A stretch of 25,584 nucleotides of DNA from CAMYKD01 sp041617155 (GCA_041617155.1 JBFJPL010000059.1:1-25584); one strand, 5' to 3'; shown: positions 1 through 7,500, counted from the stretch's first letter. The notes: generated by a model from the sequence alone, not told the origin. A program made the numbers and translations.

Positions 1-1376
1 TACATTTCGTCCGGCAGGGCCTGCCTGATGATCTCGTCACCCTCGAGAGCATCCAGTGCCTCACCGAGCGACATTGGCAACTTCTTGACCTGCTTGCCGG
101 CCTCCATGGCCTCGTAGATGTTCCGTTCTTCTGGCTCACCGGGATCGAGGTTGCGATCCATTCCGTCCTCGAAGGCCTTCAGGAGCGCCGCGCCCATCAA
201 ATAGGGGTTCACCATGGAATCGACCGAGCGGTACTCAAAACGCCCTGGCGCGGAAATGCGCAAGGCGCAGGTACGGTTCTGATAGCCCCAGTCCGCGAAG
301 ACCGGCGCCCAGAACCCGGTGTCCCAGAGCCGCCTGTAGGAGTTGACCGTCGACGAGCCGAGGGCCGTCAGCGCGTCCAGATGCTCCATCACGCCGCCCA
401 CGCACTGCAGGCCGATCGGACCAGGTTTGCGCTCGTCGATGCTCGGATCCGGCATGAAGAGGTTATCGCCGCCCTCGCGATAGGTGAAGGCACCGTCCAA
501 ACCTGGGATCGACTCATAACTCAACGGATTGAGTTTGTCCTCGCCGCCACGCCACAGTGAGATGTTGTGATGACAGCCCGAGGCGGAGACGCCCATGAAG
601 GGCTTCGACATGAAGCAGGCGATCAGTCCGTGCTCGCGGGCTACCTGGGCGCAGACCTGACGATAGGTCGTGAGCCTGTCAGAGTTGCGCAGCACATCAT
701 CGAACATCCAGTTGAGCTCGAGCTGGCCCGGCGCGTCCTCGTGGTCGCCCTGGATCATATCGAGACCCATGGCCCGGGAATACTCCAGGACCTTCATGAA
801 GACCGGGCGCAGACTCTCGAACTGGTCGATGTGATAACAGTTTGGTTTGGAGAAGCCGCCGTCGGGCAGCCCGTCCTCACCCTTCTTCAGCCACATCATC
901 TCGGGCTCGGTTCCAGCCCGCAGGTGCAGTCCGTCGTATTTCTTTTGGAATTCCTGGTGCAGGATCCGCAAGTTGCCGCGGCAGTCGGAAGTCAAGTGAC
1001 CTCCGGGGTTTTCCAGTTCCTCGCGGTTCCGGAAGCAGGTGCAGAAAACCCGTCCGACGCGCTTGTCCCACGGAACCTGCACGAAGGTCTCGGGGTCCGG
1101 AATACCGACCAGTTCCGAAGCTTCCGGCCCATATCCTATGTAGTGGCCGTGGCGGTCGACAAACAGGTTGGCCGTCGAACCGTACACCAGCTGGAAGCCG
1201 CGCTCCGCGATCCGCTCCCAGTGATCCGCCGGAATGCCCTTGCCGACGATGCGGCCCGTGACCGAGACGAACTGAAAGTAGATGTAATCGATTTTCAGCT
1301 CGTTGATCTTTTCCCGGACCTGCTTGACCAACTCGGCCCGGCCCCGCGCGCTCACATGTGCTTCAAGGTCTGTCAT
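1..1376 (-). CDS. Glutamine synthetase family protein (C-terminus cut by window edge)
   Basis: The enzyme should ligate ammonia or an amine to the gamma-carboxyl of glutamate using ATP, in the cytoplasm. The 458 residues visible contain an N-terminal beta-grasp-like part (about 25-110) and a catalytic domain with GTEPEM near 155, HEDAPGQLE near 212-220, GVSASGCHHN near 262-271, NSYRRL near 345, NRTCALRI near 367 and RFEYRSVDSMVNPYL near 379-393. These match the glutamate-, ATP- and metal-binding blocks of the family. The start ATG at 1376 has GGGGAGA about 7 bases upstream. Typical lengths suggest only about 20-30 residues lie beyond the edge. It is divergent from a GntR regulator and lies near an ammonium transporter, so a nitrogen or amine assimilation role is likely. 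It is not a standard GlnA by eye. It could be a gamma-glutamyl-amine ligase rather than a true glutamine synthetase, and I cannot tell which. Confidence 0.88.
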   Translation of the reverse strand, partial: MTDLEAHVSARGRAELVKQVREKINELKIDYIYFQFVSVTGRIVGKGIPADHWERIAERGFQLVYGSTANLFVDRHGHYIGYGPEASELVGIPDPETFVQVPWDKRVGRVFCTCFRNREELENPGGHLTSDCRGNLRILHQEFQKKYDGLHLRAGTEPEMMWLKKGEDGLPDGGFSKPNCYHIDQFESLRPVFMKVLEYSRAMGLDMIQGDHEDAPGQLELNWMFDDVLRNSDRLTTYRQVCAQVAREHGLIACFMSKPFMGVSASGCHHNISLWRGGEDKLNPLSYESIPGLDGAFTYREGGDNLFMPDPSIDERKPGPIGLQCVGGVMEHLDALTALGSSTVNSYRRLWDTGFWAPVFADWGYQNRTCALRISAPGRFEYRSVDSMVNPYLMGAALLKAFEDGMDRNLDPGEPEERNIYEAMEAGKQVKKLPMSLGEALDALEGDEIIRQALPDEM

Positions 1377-1593
1377 TGCCGTCTCCCCATTGGCTTTTTC
1401 GTAACCGCCCGGCAAGCCCCCCGCCCAGACGGTCGGTGCCTGCATCGCTATCTATCCAACTTATTCGGTTATGAGTTTTCTGTTAGGCCTGTTGCGCGCA
1501 CCATATTCGCGCCAGATACCACCCTCCCAGAACGTGCTGACCCCAGGTTCAGCCGTTTTGTCCCGACCGCGCTGGAACACGATACTGTTGACG

Positions 1594-1628
1594 AACCGGT
1601 CCATAGTCCAGCATATTTGAGACCGGTT
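1594..1628. promoter_or_regulatory. Candidate operator: spaced inverted AACCGGTC/GACCGGTT
   Basis: AACCGGTC (1594-1601) and GACCGGTT (1621-1628) form an 8-bp inverted repeat with a 19-base AT-rich spacer. It ends 28 bases before the GntR start, in the gap shared with the divergent glutamine-synthetase-like gene. A further near-palindrome, ccGGTTTTAAACC, overlaps the right arm (1623-1635). Position fits autoregulation by the GntR protein, but binding is inferred only. Confidence 0.35.
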
Positions 1629-1656
1629 TTAAACCAATTTTTTCAAAAGGTCAAAA

Positions 1657-2394
1657 ATGGTTGGAATCGGCGCGAGAATCGTAAGCCGAGACGAGGCACC
1701 AAAGGGCGACCTGCCGGCAACGGTGAAAGGCGGTTCGGCCGCAATCGCGCTGCGCCTGCAGAAAGCCATCCTCGACGGCACCTACGCCTATGGCGCACGC
1801 CTGCCGGCGGAACGCGATCTGGCCGGTCATTTCGGCGCCTCGCGCAGCACGGTACGCGAGGCGCTGCGCCAATTGGAGGAGCAACGCCTGCTCAGCCGGC
1901 GGATCGGCAGCGGGACCTTTGTCAACTACCGGGCTTCACCGGATGGCAGCCACATTGCCGAACTGACCAGTCCGCTCGAGCTGATCGAGGTGCGATTGGC
2001 GATCGAACCGCGCATTGCGCGGCTCGCCGCGGTCAACGCCACGGCGCGGGATTTGGGCCGCATGGCCGAGGCGCTTGAGCGGGTCGAAAGCGCCGGCGAC
2101 GACCGCGAGGCTTTTTCGAATGCCGACGAGTTGTTCCATCTTCTCATGGCCGAATGCACCCGTAATCCGTTGATGGTGTGGCTCTATCAACAGATCAACG
2201 AGATTCGCGGTCATGCGCAATGGACCAGCATGAAGAAAAAGATTCTGACGGCCGAACGGATCGTCGACTATAACCGCCAGCACCGCCAGCTCTACGAAGC
2301 CTTGCGCAGCCGCGACGTGGAAACCGCGGTCGCGGTGATCGAACGCCACCTGGAGAATGCGCGCCGCGATCTGGTCGGCGCCAGTACGGATTAG
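1657..2394 (+). CDS. GntR family transcriptional regulator, FadR/FCD subfamily
   Basis: This 245-residue protein is a DNA-binding regulator with an effector domain. The winged helix lies at about residues 25-90, with the family pattern LPAERDLAGHFGASRSTVREAL followed by the wing RRIGSGTFV (pattern given in part). The C-terminal FCD all-helical ligand domain (about 105-235) carries the NADELFHLLMAECT and HRQLYEALRSRDVETA blocks, including Asp and His residues that bind metal or ligand in this family. The start ATG has AAAAGG about 6 bases upstream. It is divergent from the glutamine-synthetase-like gene, 280 bases apart, and the Amt gene follows 548 bases downstream, so it probably controls this nitrogen block. 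The effector is unknown; FCD regulators usually sense small organic acids or amino acids. Confidence 0.93.
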   Translation: MVGIGARIVSRDEAPKGDLPATVKGGSAAIALRLQKAILDGTYAYGARLPAERDLAGHFGASRSTVREALRQLEEQRLLSRRIGSGTFVNYRASPDGSHIAELTSPLELIEVRLAIEPRIARLAAVNATARDLGRMAEALERVESAGDDREAFSNADELFHLLMAECTRNPLMVWLYQQINEIRGHAQWTSMKKKILTAERIVDYNRQHRQLYEALRSRDVETAVAVIERHLENARRDLVGASTD

Positions 2395-2403
2395 CCGGCG
2401 GCC

Positions 2404-2430
2404 GACAAGCCGCTGTAAAGGCTGCTTGTC
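2404..2430 (+). terminator. Possible weak terminator hairpin after the GntR gene
   Basis: GACAAGC (2404-2410) pairs with GCTTGTC (2424-2430) around a 13-base loop, beginning 10 bases after the GntR stop. There is no T-tract, so it could be a weak terminator or merely a 3' end stem. Confidence 0.25.
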
Positions 2431-2716
2431 CCGCAGATTTGCGAGGCACGCTTCTCGGTAACGATTGCGCGGCCCAAGTAAAGTTTGTTGCCCGTCAGGA
2501 ATCCGTTGTGTACCATCGTCAATGTTGCTGCGGCCTATTGGCACGGAAAAGTACGAATTGGTGCAGTAATGGAGTAGGTTTGGGTGGCAGCCGAATCTGA
2601 AGTTCGGCACGAGGTCCATCCGTTTTGGGGTGGCTGTATGGTGACAGGGGCACCAACGACCGTTCAGCTAGTCGGCGGGCATCGAATTTCGGCGGTGGAA
2701 CGTAGACAGCGTGAAC

Positions 2717-2739
2717 ATCGATGGCAAATTGCTATCGAT
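2717..2739. promoter_or_regulatory. 23-bp near-palindrome, candidate operator for amt
   Basis: ATCGAT (2717-2722) and ATCGAT (2734-2739) flank the core GGCAAATTGCT. Comparing the 23 bases with their reverse complement, 20 positions agree, with mismatches only at the centre and at one symmetric pair. It lies 203 bases upstream of the amt start. It may be a regulator operator. I do not recognise the regulator. Confidence 0.45.
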
Positions 2740-2942
2740 TGCGACTGGCGCGACTGTCCAGACCACTCACCCATCAGTCTCGGCTTTCCCGGCCGACCGC
2801 GAGTCCGCGGCCATCGGTCGATCGCAAAGGGATAGCGGCCGAAATCGCGGTAAGTTGCCGGCGCGCCACGGATTCCAAGACGAAAAGTATCCGGAAAACA
2901 CACAAAACAAACAATACAACGACGGACATAGAGGGGGTGAAC

Positions 2943-4304
2943 ATGGATACGGATGTCGCTGCTTTAACGACCGTATTTACCGAATTCTACTACTGGGTCA
3001 CAGTGGCCCTGATGTTCCTGATTCACGTCGGGTTCTGCATGTACGAGGTCGGCGCCAGCCGCGTCAAGAACCACATGCACACGCTGCTCAAGAATTCGAT
3101 GCTGATTCCACTGGTGACCATCACCTGGTTCTTCTTCGGCTGGTGGATTTACTGGGCCTTGCCTGGCGGACCCGGGATCACGGGCGGCATCGGCCATCCC
3201 GACCCGAGCTTCGCCGAGGCCTATACGCCCTGGGGCGAGAGCATGGGGCCACGCCTGGACGACCGCATCAGCGGCGTGTTCTGGGCCGCCTTTCTGCTGT
3301 TCGCCTGGACCGCCGCCTCGATCGTCTCGGGTGCGGTCATCGAACGCATCCGCAAGTTTGCCTTCTGGATGATCGCCATATTGATCGGGTCCGTAACCTG
3401 GTCGATCGACGCGGCCTGGGGCTGGCACTTCAGCGGCTGGATGGTGCAGATCCTAGGGTATCACGACGCCTATGCCTCGGGCGTGATCCATGGCATTGCG
3501 GGGGGCTGCGCGCTCGGCGTGCTGGTGGTCCTCGGCCCGCGTCTCGGCAAGTTCGCCGACGACGGCACGCCGCGCGACATTCCGCCCCACAACCCCTGGC
3601 TGGTCTGCATCGGCCTGTTCCTGATCTACACAGGGTTTTGGGGCTTCTACGTGGCCTGCAACGTTCCCGTAATCACGGCCGAGACGATCGGCGGGCAGAT
3701 CACCGGCGCGACCCAGACCGCGACTACCATCTACCTGACGCCGACGACGCTATCCGCGATCACGGTGAATTTCCTGATGTCGCTCGCCGGCGGGATGCTG
3801 GCTGGCTATATGGTTTCCAAGGGCGACGCCTTCTGGACCTATTCCGGCGGCCTGGCCGGTATCATCACGGCCTCGGCCGGTAACGATCTCTACCACCCGA
3901 TCCAGGCCCTGTTGATCGGCGGGATCGGCACAGCCCTGATGTACAAGCTGCACTACTGGGTCGAGCGGCGCTTCAAGGTGGACGATGCGGTGGGCGCCGT
4001 GGCGGTGCATGGCTATGCCGGGTTCATCGGCTTGGTGCTTGCCGGGATCGTGCTCTGGGGGCACCCGTCCTCTCCCTACGAAGGCTTCGCGTCCATAAAT
4101 CCAATCGGCCAGTTCATCGGCGCCATCATCATGTTCTGGGTGCTGGGTTTCATCCCTGGCTGGGTTGTGGCCAGAATCCTCAAGGCGGCGAACCTGCTGC
4201 GCATTCCGAAAGAGGTCGAACTGCTTGGCCTCGATTTCAACACGATGCGCGAATACGACCGGGCGCATAGCGAGGTTAGGTCCGCGGAACAAGCCTCGAC
4301 CTGA
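2943..4304 (+). CDS. amt: Divergent Amt-family ammonium transporter
   Basis: A 453-residue inner-membrane channel-like protein for ammonium uptake, with about 11 hydrophobic spans. The start is ATG 2943, directly after GAGGGGGTGA; an open frame continues upstream to 2721 but those residues are not membrane-like. By eye against E. coli AmtB, the pore pair His168/His318 is kept as H183 (GVIHG) and H356 (AVHGYAG), Asp160 as D175, Phe107 as F120 and Phe215 as F235. Ser219 of the external recruitment site appears to be C239, and the Trp148 region reads HFSGWMVQ. The C-terminal tail keeps the family EVELLGLDF pattern (425-432). No glnK is adjacent; instead a 73-residue membrane protein follows after 39 bases in the same transcription unit. 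Ammonium or methylammonium is the likely substrate. Confidence 0.93.
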   Translation: MDTDVAALTTVFTEFYYWVTVALMFLIHVGFCMYEVGASRVKNHMHTLLKNSMLIPLVTITWFFFGWWIYWALPGGPGITGGIGHPDPSFAEAYTPWGESMGPRLDDRISGVFWAAFLLFAWTAASIVSGAVIERIRKFAFWMIAILIGSVTWSIDAAWGWHFSGWMVQILGYHDAYASGVIHGIAGGCALGVLVVLGPRLGKFADDGTPRDIPPHNPWLVCIGLFLIYTGFWGFYVACNVPVITAETIGGQITGATQTATTIYLTPTTLSAITVNFLMSLAGGMLAGYMVSKGDAFWTYSGGLAGIITASAGNDLYHPIQALLIGGIGTALMYKLHYWVERRFKVDDAVGAVAVHGYAGFIGLVLAGIVLWGHPSSPYEGFASINPIGQFIGAIIMFWVLGFIPGWVVARILKAANLLRIPKEVELLGLDFNTMREYDRAHSEVRSAEQAST

Positions 4305-4343
4305 AGCCACATAGCTGCAAGCGATCAATGGGAGCAGAGAACC

Positions 4344-4565
4344 ATGTCAACAACACCAATCGATACCTGGGCGGTAGACCTAAAGGACGTCAGCTTCATT
4401 TATCCCGGCGTCGGCTTTGAGGGTCTCATGGTCCTGGTGGCCGTCGTGCTTTGGATCTTGTGGCACGTATGGCAATGCAGGTTCGAGAACCGCACCTACA
4501 AGGAGGACATCGAAAAGCACGCCACCTCGGAAAACCTTCGAAAGGCGACGAGCGGCGAAATCTAG
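4344..4565 (+). CDS. Small single-span membrane protein linked to amt
   Basis: This 73-residue protein has a polar N-terminal segment (1-28), one hydrophobic span (about residues 29-46, FEGLMVLVAVVLWILWHV) and a charged cytoplasm-like tail with ENRTYKEDIEKH. GGGAG lies about 13 bases before the ATG, a rather long spacing. It begins 39 bases after amt and is followed by an intrinsic terminator, so amt and this gene form one transcription unit. I do not recognise the family. Its position is where glnK commonly sits, which suggests an accessory or stabilising subunit of Amt; this is inference from context only. Confidence 0.8.
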   Translation: MSTTPIDTWAVDLKDVSFIYPGVGFEGLMVLVAVVLWILWHVWQCRFENRTYKEDIEKHATSENLRKATSGEI

Positions 4566-4596
4566 CTACCATCAACGCGGGAGCTTGATCGCCTTG

Positions 4597-4628
4597 GGCA
4601 CCGGGCGCTCGTCCGGTGCCGTTTTTTT
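4597..4628 (+). terminator. Rho-independent terminator of the amt unit
   Basis: GGCACCGG (4597-4604) pairs perfectly with CCGGTGCC (4613-4620) around an 8-base loop, followed by g and seven T residues. It lies 31 bases after the stop of the small membrane protein gene and is the best terminator in the window. Confidence 0.92.
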
Positions 4629-4705
4629 GCTAGTGTCGTTGCTGAGCATGGCACGACGCCGGGCCCGGCCGCCAAACGGCGCGGTAGAGGACCGAGGTTT
4701 CACGC

Positions 4706-5227
4706 ATGGCCGCAGACGCCGCCAAAGAATTCGGGGTCGCCAGGTCCAAGGCCCGCCATGGCCTCATCTTGACCCTCGGGCTTCTCGCGTTCGGAGGGTG
4801 GATTCTCTTCGTCGGCGGCGAGTCGATTCCCGATAGAAACTGGATCGGCCTGCTGGCGCTCGGCTTGGGATTGGGACTCGGTTTCCATGCGTGGCGGACC
4901 GCCCGGCGGGCGGGCATCCAACTGCGCATTGACGACACTGGCATTTGGTTCAAGGACTGGGACGCTACGGTGCCCTGGCGCGAAGTCGCCGACGTCTACC
5001 AGACGGGGCACCGGCTGCAGCCGTTCGTGACCCTTAACCTCAAGCACCCGGAGCGGTTCCTTGGCTCGCTCGCCGAGCCGGAGGCCCGCAAGCTGCGAGC
5101 CAATCGCCTGTGGAAATCGCCGGAGCTCAAGATTCCGAACGGGGCGGTCGACGTCTCGCAGCCTGAACTCTTGGATCTTCTCCGCGCCGGCCTGGAAGTC
5201 TATGCCGCCAGGGGTGAAGCATCCTAA
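4706..5227 (+). CDS. Two-span membrane protein with C-terminal PH-like domain, unknown function
   Basis: A 173-residue protein. Two hydrophobic segments (about residues 19-37 and 46-61, the second glycine/leucine-rich) are followed by a soluble part with IQLRIDDTGIWFKDWDATVPWREVADV (given here only as its location, residues 70-96). A pattern of short strands ending in a W-x-x-V turn resembles bacterial PH-like domains fused to paired spans (STM3941-like proteins). The function is unknown. The start ATG 4706 follows a weak GAGG site; it lies 78 bases after the amt terminator, so it has its own promoter. The codon pattern is typical of the window. Confidence 0.8.
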   Translation: MAADAAKEFGVARSKARHGLILTLGLLAFGGWILFVGGESIPDRNWIGLLALGLGLGLGFHAWRTARRAGIQLRIDDTGIWFKDWDATVPWREVADVYQTGHRLQPFVTLNLKHPERFLGSLAEPEARKLRANRLWKSPELKIPNGAVDVSQPELLDLLRAGLEVYAARGEAS

Positions 5228-5522
5228 TCCACTTTCATACGGCCAAGTGTGACCGGGCTCGCAATCTTCGCGGTTCAGCCTTGCGAAAGCGGCCTCTCCA
5301 GACAAGTCACAAAGGAAATCGCGCCCGCCGAGTTGCCGCATGGCATGCTTCAGGGTCGCGTTCCGGCGGCGATCGGGCTCGCGGTGATGTTCTTCGCCGA
5401 CGCCCCGACAGCCAATGCTGTCTTACGGGGCGATCCGTTTCGACCGTTCCGGTGGCCGGTGATTTCTGCTAGGAAAGCCGCCAGCCTGCACAATCACGGG
5501 GCCGGCATTGATCGGGATCGCG

Positions 5523-6101
5523 ATGACCAAGGACCAACCGCGCTGGCTGAAGCCGACCGTCGACTACGGGCCGCTAGCGGTGTTTTTTGCCACCTACTGG
5601 ATCGCCGGCCTCATGCCGGCCACCGCCGCGCTGATCGCGGCGACGGTCGTGGCGCTCGCCCTATCGCTGACCGTTGCCCGGAAGGTGCCGCTGCTGCCTT
5701 TGATCACCGCGATCGTGGTCGGCATTTTCGGCGGCCTGACCCTGTGGCTCAACGATCCGGTCTTCGTGAAGATGAAACCGACCATCGTCCAGGGTCTGTT
5801 TTCGGCCGTGCTGTTCGGCGGCCTGGCCTTTGGACGGCCGCTGCTCAGCCCGCTGCTCGGCGCGGCCTGGCCCATGGATCAGGATGGCTGGCGCCGCCTG
5901 ACATTCCGTTTTGCGGTCTTTTTCGCCGCCATGGCCGGACTCAACGAAGTGGTCTGGCGCACCCAAACGACCGATTTCTGGGTCACCTACAAGGTTTTCG
6001 GCATCCTGGGGCTGACGATACTCTTCAGCCTCAGCCAGATGCCGCTGATGGCGCGCCATCACCAAGCGGCGCATGATCCGAAGGAAGGCGGCGGCGTCTG
6101 A
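5523..6101 (+). CDS. yciB: YciB/IspZ family inner membrane septation protein
   Basis: A 192-residue polytopic inner membrane protein with five or six spans. The N-terminal WLKPTVDYGPLAVFF and the PTIVQGLFSAVLFGGLAFG segment, plus the late NEVVWRTQTTDFWVTYKVFG block, are the hallmark conserved stretches of YciB (older name IspZ, intracellular septation protein A). In E. coli YciB affects cell envelope integrity and division and interacts with elongation and division proteins. I choose ATG 5523 with GGGAT upstream; an in-frame TTG at 5508 would add five residues. About 295 bases before it contain no convincing gene. It is convergent with the methyltransferase gene, 27 bases apart. Confidence 0.92.
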   Translation: MTKDQPRWLKPTVDYGPLAVFFATYWIAGLMPATAALIAATVVALALSLTVARKVPLLPLITAIVVGIFGGLTLWLNDPVFVKMKPTIVQGLFSAVLFGGLAFGRPLLSPLLGAAWPMDQDGWRRLTFRFAVFFAAMAGLNEVVWRTQTTDFWVTYKVFGILGLTILFSLSQMPLMARHHQAAHDPKEGGGV

Positions 6102-6128
6102 GCGCTGGGCGTCTATCCGGAGTATCGG

Positions 6129-6863
6129 TCAGGTCCGGTCGCCGCCTTGAAGCGGCGAGAACAGCACCGGAAGGACCGGCTCGTATTTGATCGTACCGTC
6201 CGGCTTCTTCTGCACCACGGTCAGCATCTGGCCGCCATCAATGGCGTTCAAGGGAATCACCATCCGTCCGCCCGGCTTGAGTTGATTGAGCAGCGGAATC
6301 GGCACGTGGTCGACTGCCTCCTTCACGATAATGGCGTCATAGGGCGCGTGATCGGCCCAACCGTAATAGCCGTCGCCCTGTTTCACCTTGGCGTTGCCGA
6401 GGCCGAGCTCGGCGAGCCTGTTTGCCGCCTGCGCGGCCAGTGGGGCGACCACCTCGACGCTGTAGACCTCGGCCGCCAGCCGCGCGAGCAGGGCGGCGTG
6501 GTAGCCCGCGCCCGTACCGGTCTCGAACACGACGCTCTTAGCGTCCGGCGCCGCCAGGTGGGTCATCAAGGCGATCAGGAACGGGGATGCGATGTTTTGT
6601 TCGTGGCCCAGCGGCAGCGGATGGTTGTTGTAGGCATAGGGCCGGAAGACCTCGGGCACGAAGAGGTGGCGCGGCACTTCCCGCATCGCTGCCAATACCC
6701 GGGGATCGAGTTCGGCGATGCCGGTCTCTTCGCTGACCATGATCGTGCCGATCTCGATCAGCCGGACCATCTCCTGCCTGAGCCGCGCGTAATCCGGCTG
6801 CTGCTCGGCGGCCGCCCAGCCCGTATAGGCAACCCACATGAACAAACTGGCGAGAACACGCAT
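6129..6863 (-). CDS. Exported protein-L-isoaspartate O-methyltransferase-like protein
   Basis: A 244-residue protein with an N-terminal signal peptide (about 1-20, ending in GWAAAE) and a PIMT-type SAM-dependent methyltransferase domain. MVSEETGIAELDPRVLAAMREVPRHLFVP corresponds to the substrate-side N-terminal region (residues 42 onward), FETGTGAGYHAALLA near 115-129 is SAM motif I, and LKPGGRMVIPL near 199-209 is the late strand block. Family members methylate isoaspartyl residues so that damaged proteins can be repaired. I choose ATG 6863 because GGAG lies 9 bases upstream; the alternative GTG at 6878 has a poorly placed site and would precede the signal with five extra residues. The predicted export is odd, since SAM is cytoplasmic, so the activity or true location needs checking. 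It lies downstream of two bactofilin genes on the same strand. Confidence 0.87.
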   Translation of the reverse strand: MRVLASLFMWVAYTGWAAAEQQPDYARLRQEMVRLIEIGTIMVSEETGIAELDPRVLAAMREVPRHLFVPEVFRPYAYNNHPLPLGHEQNIASPFLIALMTHLAAPDAKSVVFETGTGAGYHAALLARLAAEVYSVEVVAPLAAQAANRLAELGLGNAKVKQGDGYYGWADHAPYDAIIVKEAVDHVPIPLLNQLKPGGRMVIPLNAIDGGQMLTVVQKKPDGTIKYEPVLPVLFSPLQGGDRT

Positions 6864-6919
6864 GGCCGTGGGCTCCACTCCGCCCGAACTAAGGCCGCCT
6901 CTTCAAGACCTGCTCGACC

Positions 6920-6948
6920 ATATCAGATTAACAAAATCTCGACGCCAA
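6920..6948 (-). promoter_or_regulatory. Possible sigma-70-type promoter for the methyltransferase gene
   Basis: On the minus strand TTGGCG (6943-6948) and TGATAT (6920-6925) are separated by 17 bases in a locally AT-rich stretch, 57 bases upstream of the start. The -10 match is weak. The 136-base gap after the bactofilin stop makes an own promoter reasonable. Confidence 0.28.
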
Positions 6949-6999
6949 GTATTGCACAACCGGCTTGGCCATCCAGGTGTCCTGGCCGCAAACCATCCT

Positions 7000-7500
7000 T
7001 CAGCCGGCCGCCGGTTTGTCCGCGGCGCCGGGACTCGACGTCGAGGCGGCTTTGGTGGCGTCCGGCACCTCGGGGGTCTTTTGCGGCGCGGCCTTGGCGT
7101 CGCCGTTGGCTTTGGCGGAATCCATTCGGCGAATTTGCCCTTCTATTTCAGCCCCGGCCTCGATGGAGAGGGTCTGCTGGATGATATCGCCCTTGACCTT
7201 GGCGCCCTTGGCAACGGTCACCGACGAAGCCTGCACCTTACCGGTCACCGTTCCGCAGATGCGTGCCGTATCGGCGACGATGCCGCCCTTGACCTTGGCG
7301 GATTCACCGACTGTGACACTTCGGCTCTTGATATCACCCTGAACGTTGCCGTCGATTTGGAGATCGCCGTCGCTTTCGAGATTGCCGACAACCTTCAAGT
7401 CGGCACTGATCAGCGAAGGCGTGGCGGAACCGCCGCGGTTGTACGAAGCCGAAGTACCTGGCGCGTCGGATTTGGCTTTGTCGTCGGACTTGGAAAACAT
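7000..7500 (-). CDS. Bactofilin (polymer-forming cytoskeletal protein)
   Basis: A 166-residue cytoplasmic protein. The bactofilin beta-helix core runs from about residue 30 to 125, with repeating short strands of the form GNLESDGDLQIDGNVQGDI, VTVGESAKVKGGIVADT and VTVAKGAKVKGDI. The N-terminal tail (1-28) and the Ala/Pro/Lys-rich C-terminal tail (about 127-166) are disordered, as usual. Bactofilins polymerise without nucleotide into filaments that localise cell-wall enzymes and chemotaxis or stalk factors. AGGGAGA lies 8 bases before the ATG. The gene begins 30 bases after a second bactofilin gene, so both are probably co-transcribed and may co-assemble. No M23 peptidase gene, a frequent bactofilin neighbour, is visible. 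Confidence 0.93.
   Translation of the reverse strand: MFSKSDDKAKSDAPGTSASYNRGGSATPSLISADLKVVGNLESDGDLQIDGNVQGDIKSRSVTVGESAKVKGGIVADTARICGTVTGKVQASSVTVAKGAKVKGDIIQQTLSIEAGAEIEGQIRRMDSAKANGDAKAAPQKTPEVPDATKAASTSSPGAADKPAAG

Larger units (their letters stand above)
2395..2942 (+). other. 548-base gene-free leader upstream of amt
   Basis: No open frame here has both a ribosome site and protein-like composition, so I read it as noncoding. It contains the weak hairpin at 2404-2430, TTGGTGC at 2558-2564 and its exact inverse GCACCAA at 2650-2656 (each like half of an NtrC site, but 85 bases apart), and a 23-bp near-palindrome at 2717-2739. The last 60 bases are A-rich (about 2877-2930) and lead into the GAGGGGGTGA ribosome site of amt. 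A promoter for amt, and perhaps a structured 5' leader, should lie here. Confidence 0.5.

Noticed and set aside
567..2078. Long plus-strand frame antisense to the glutamine-synthetase-like gene
   Set aside because: It mirrors the real minus-strand gene, has no ribosome site and runs into the GntR gene in another frame; typical of GC-rich DNA.
2538..2553. Sigma-54 promoter upstream of amt
   Set aside because: TTGGCACG fits the -24 element, but no GC of a -12 element occurs at the required spacing.
2584..2835. Short frames in the amt leader
   Set aside because: No ribosome site, no recognisable domain, and overlapping frames on both strands of equal quality.
5249..6076. 275-codon plus-strand frame around yciB
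   Set aside because: It overlaps yciB in another frame and has Arg/Gly/His-rich composition typical of a shadow; yciB is unmistakable.
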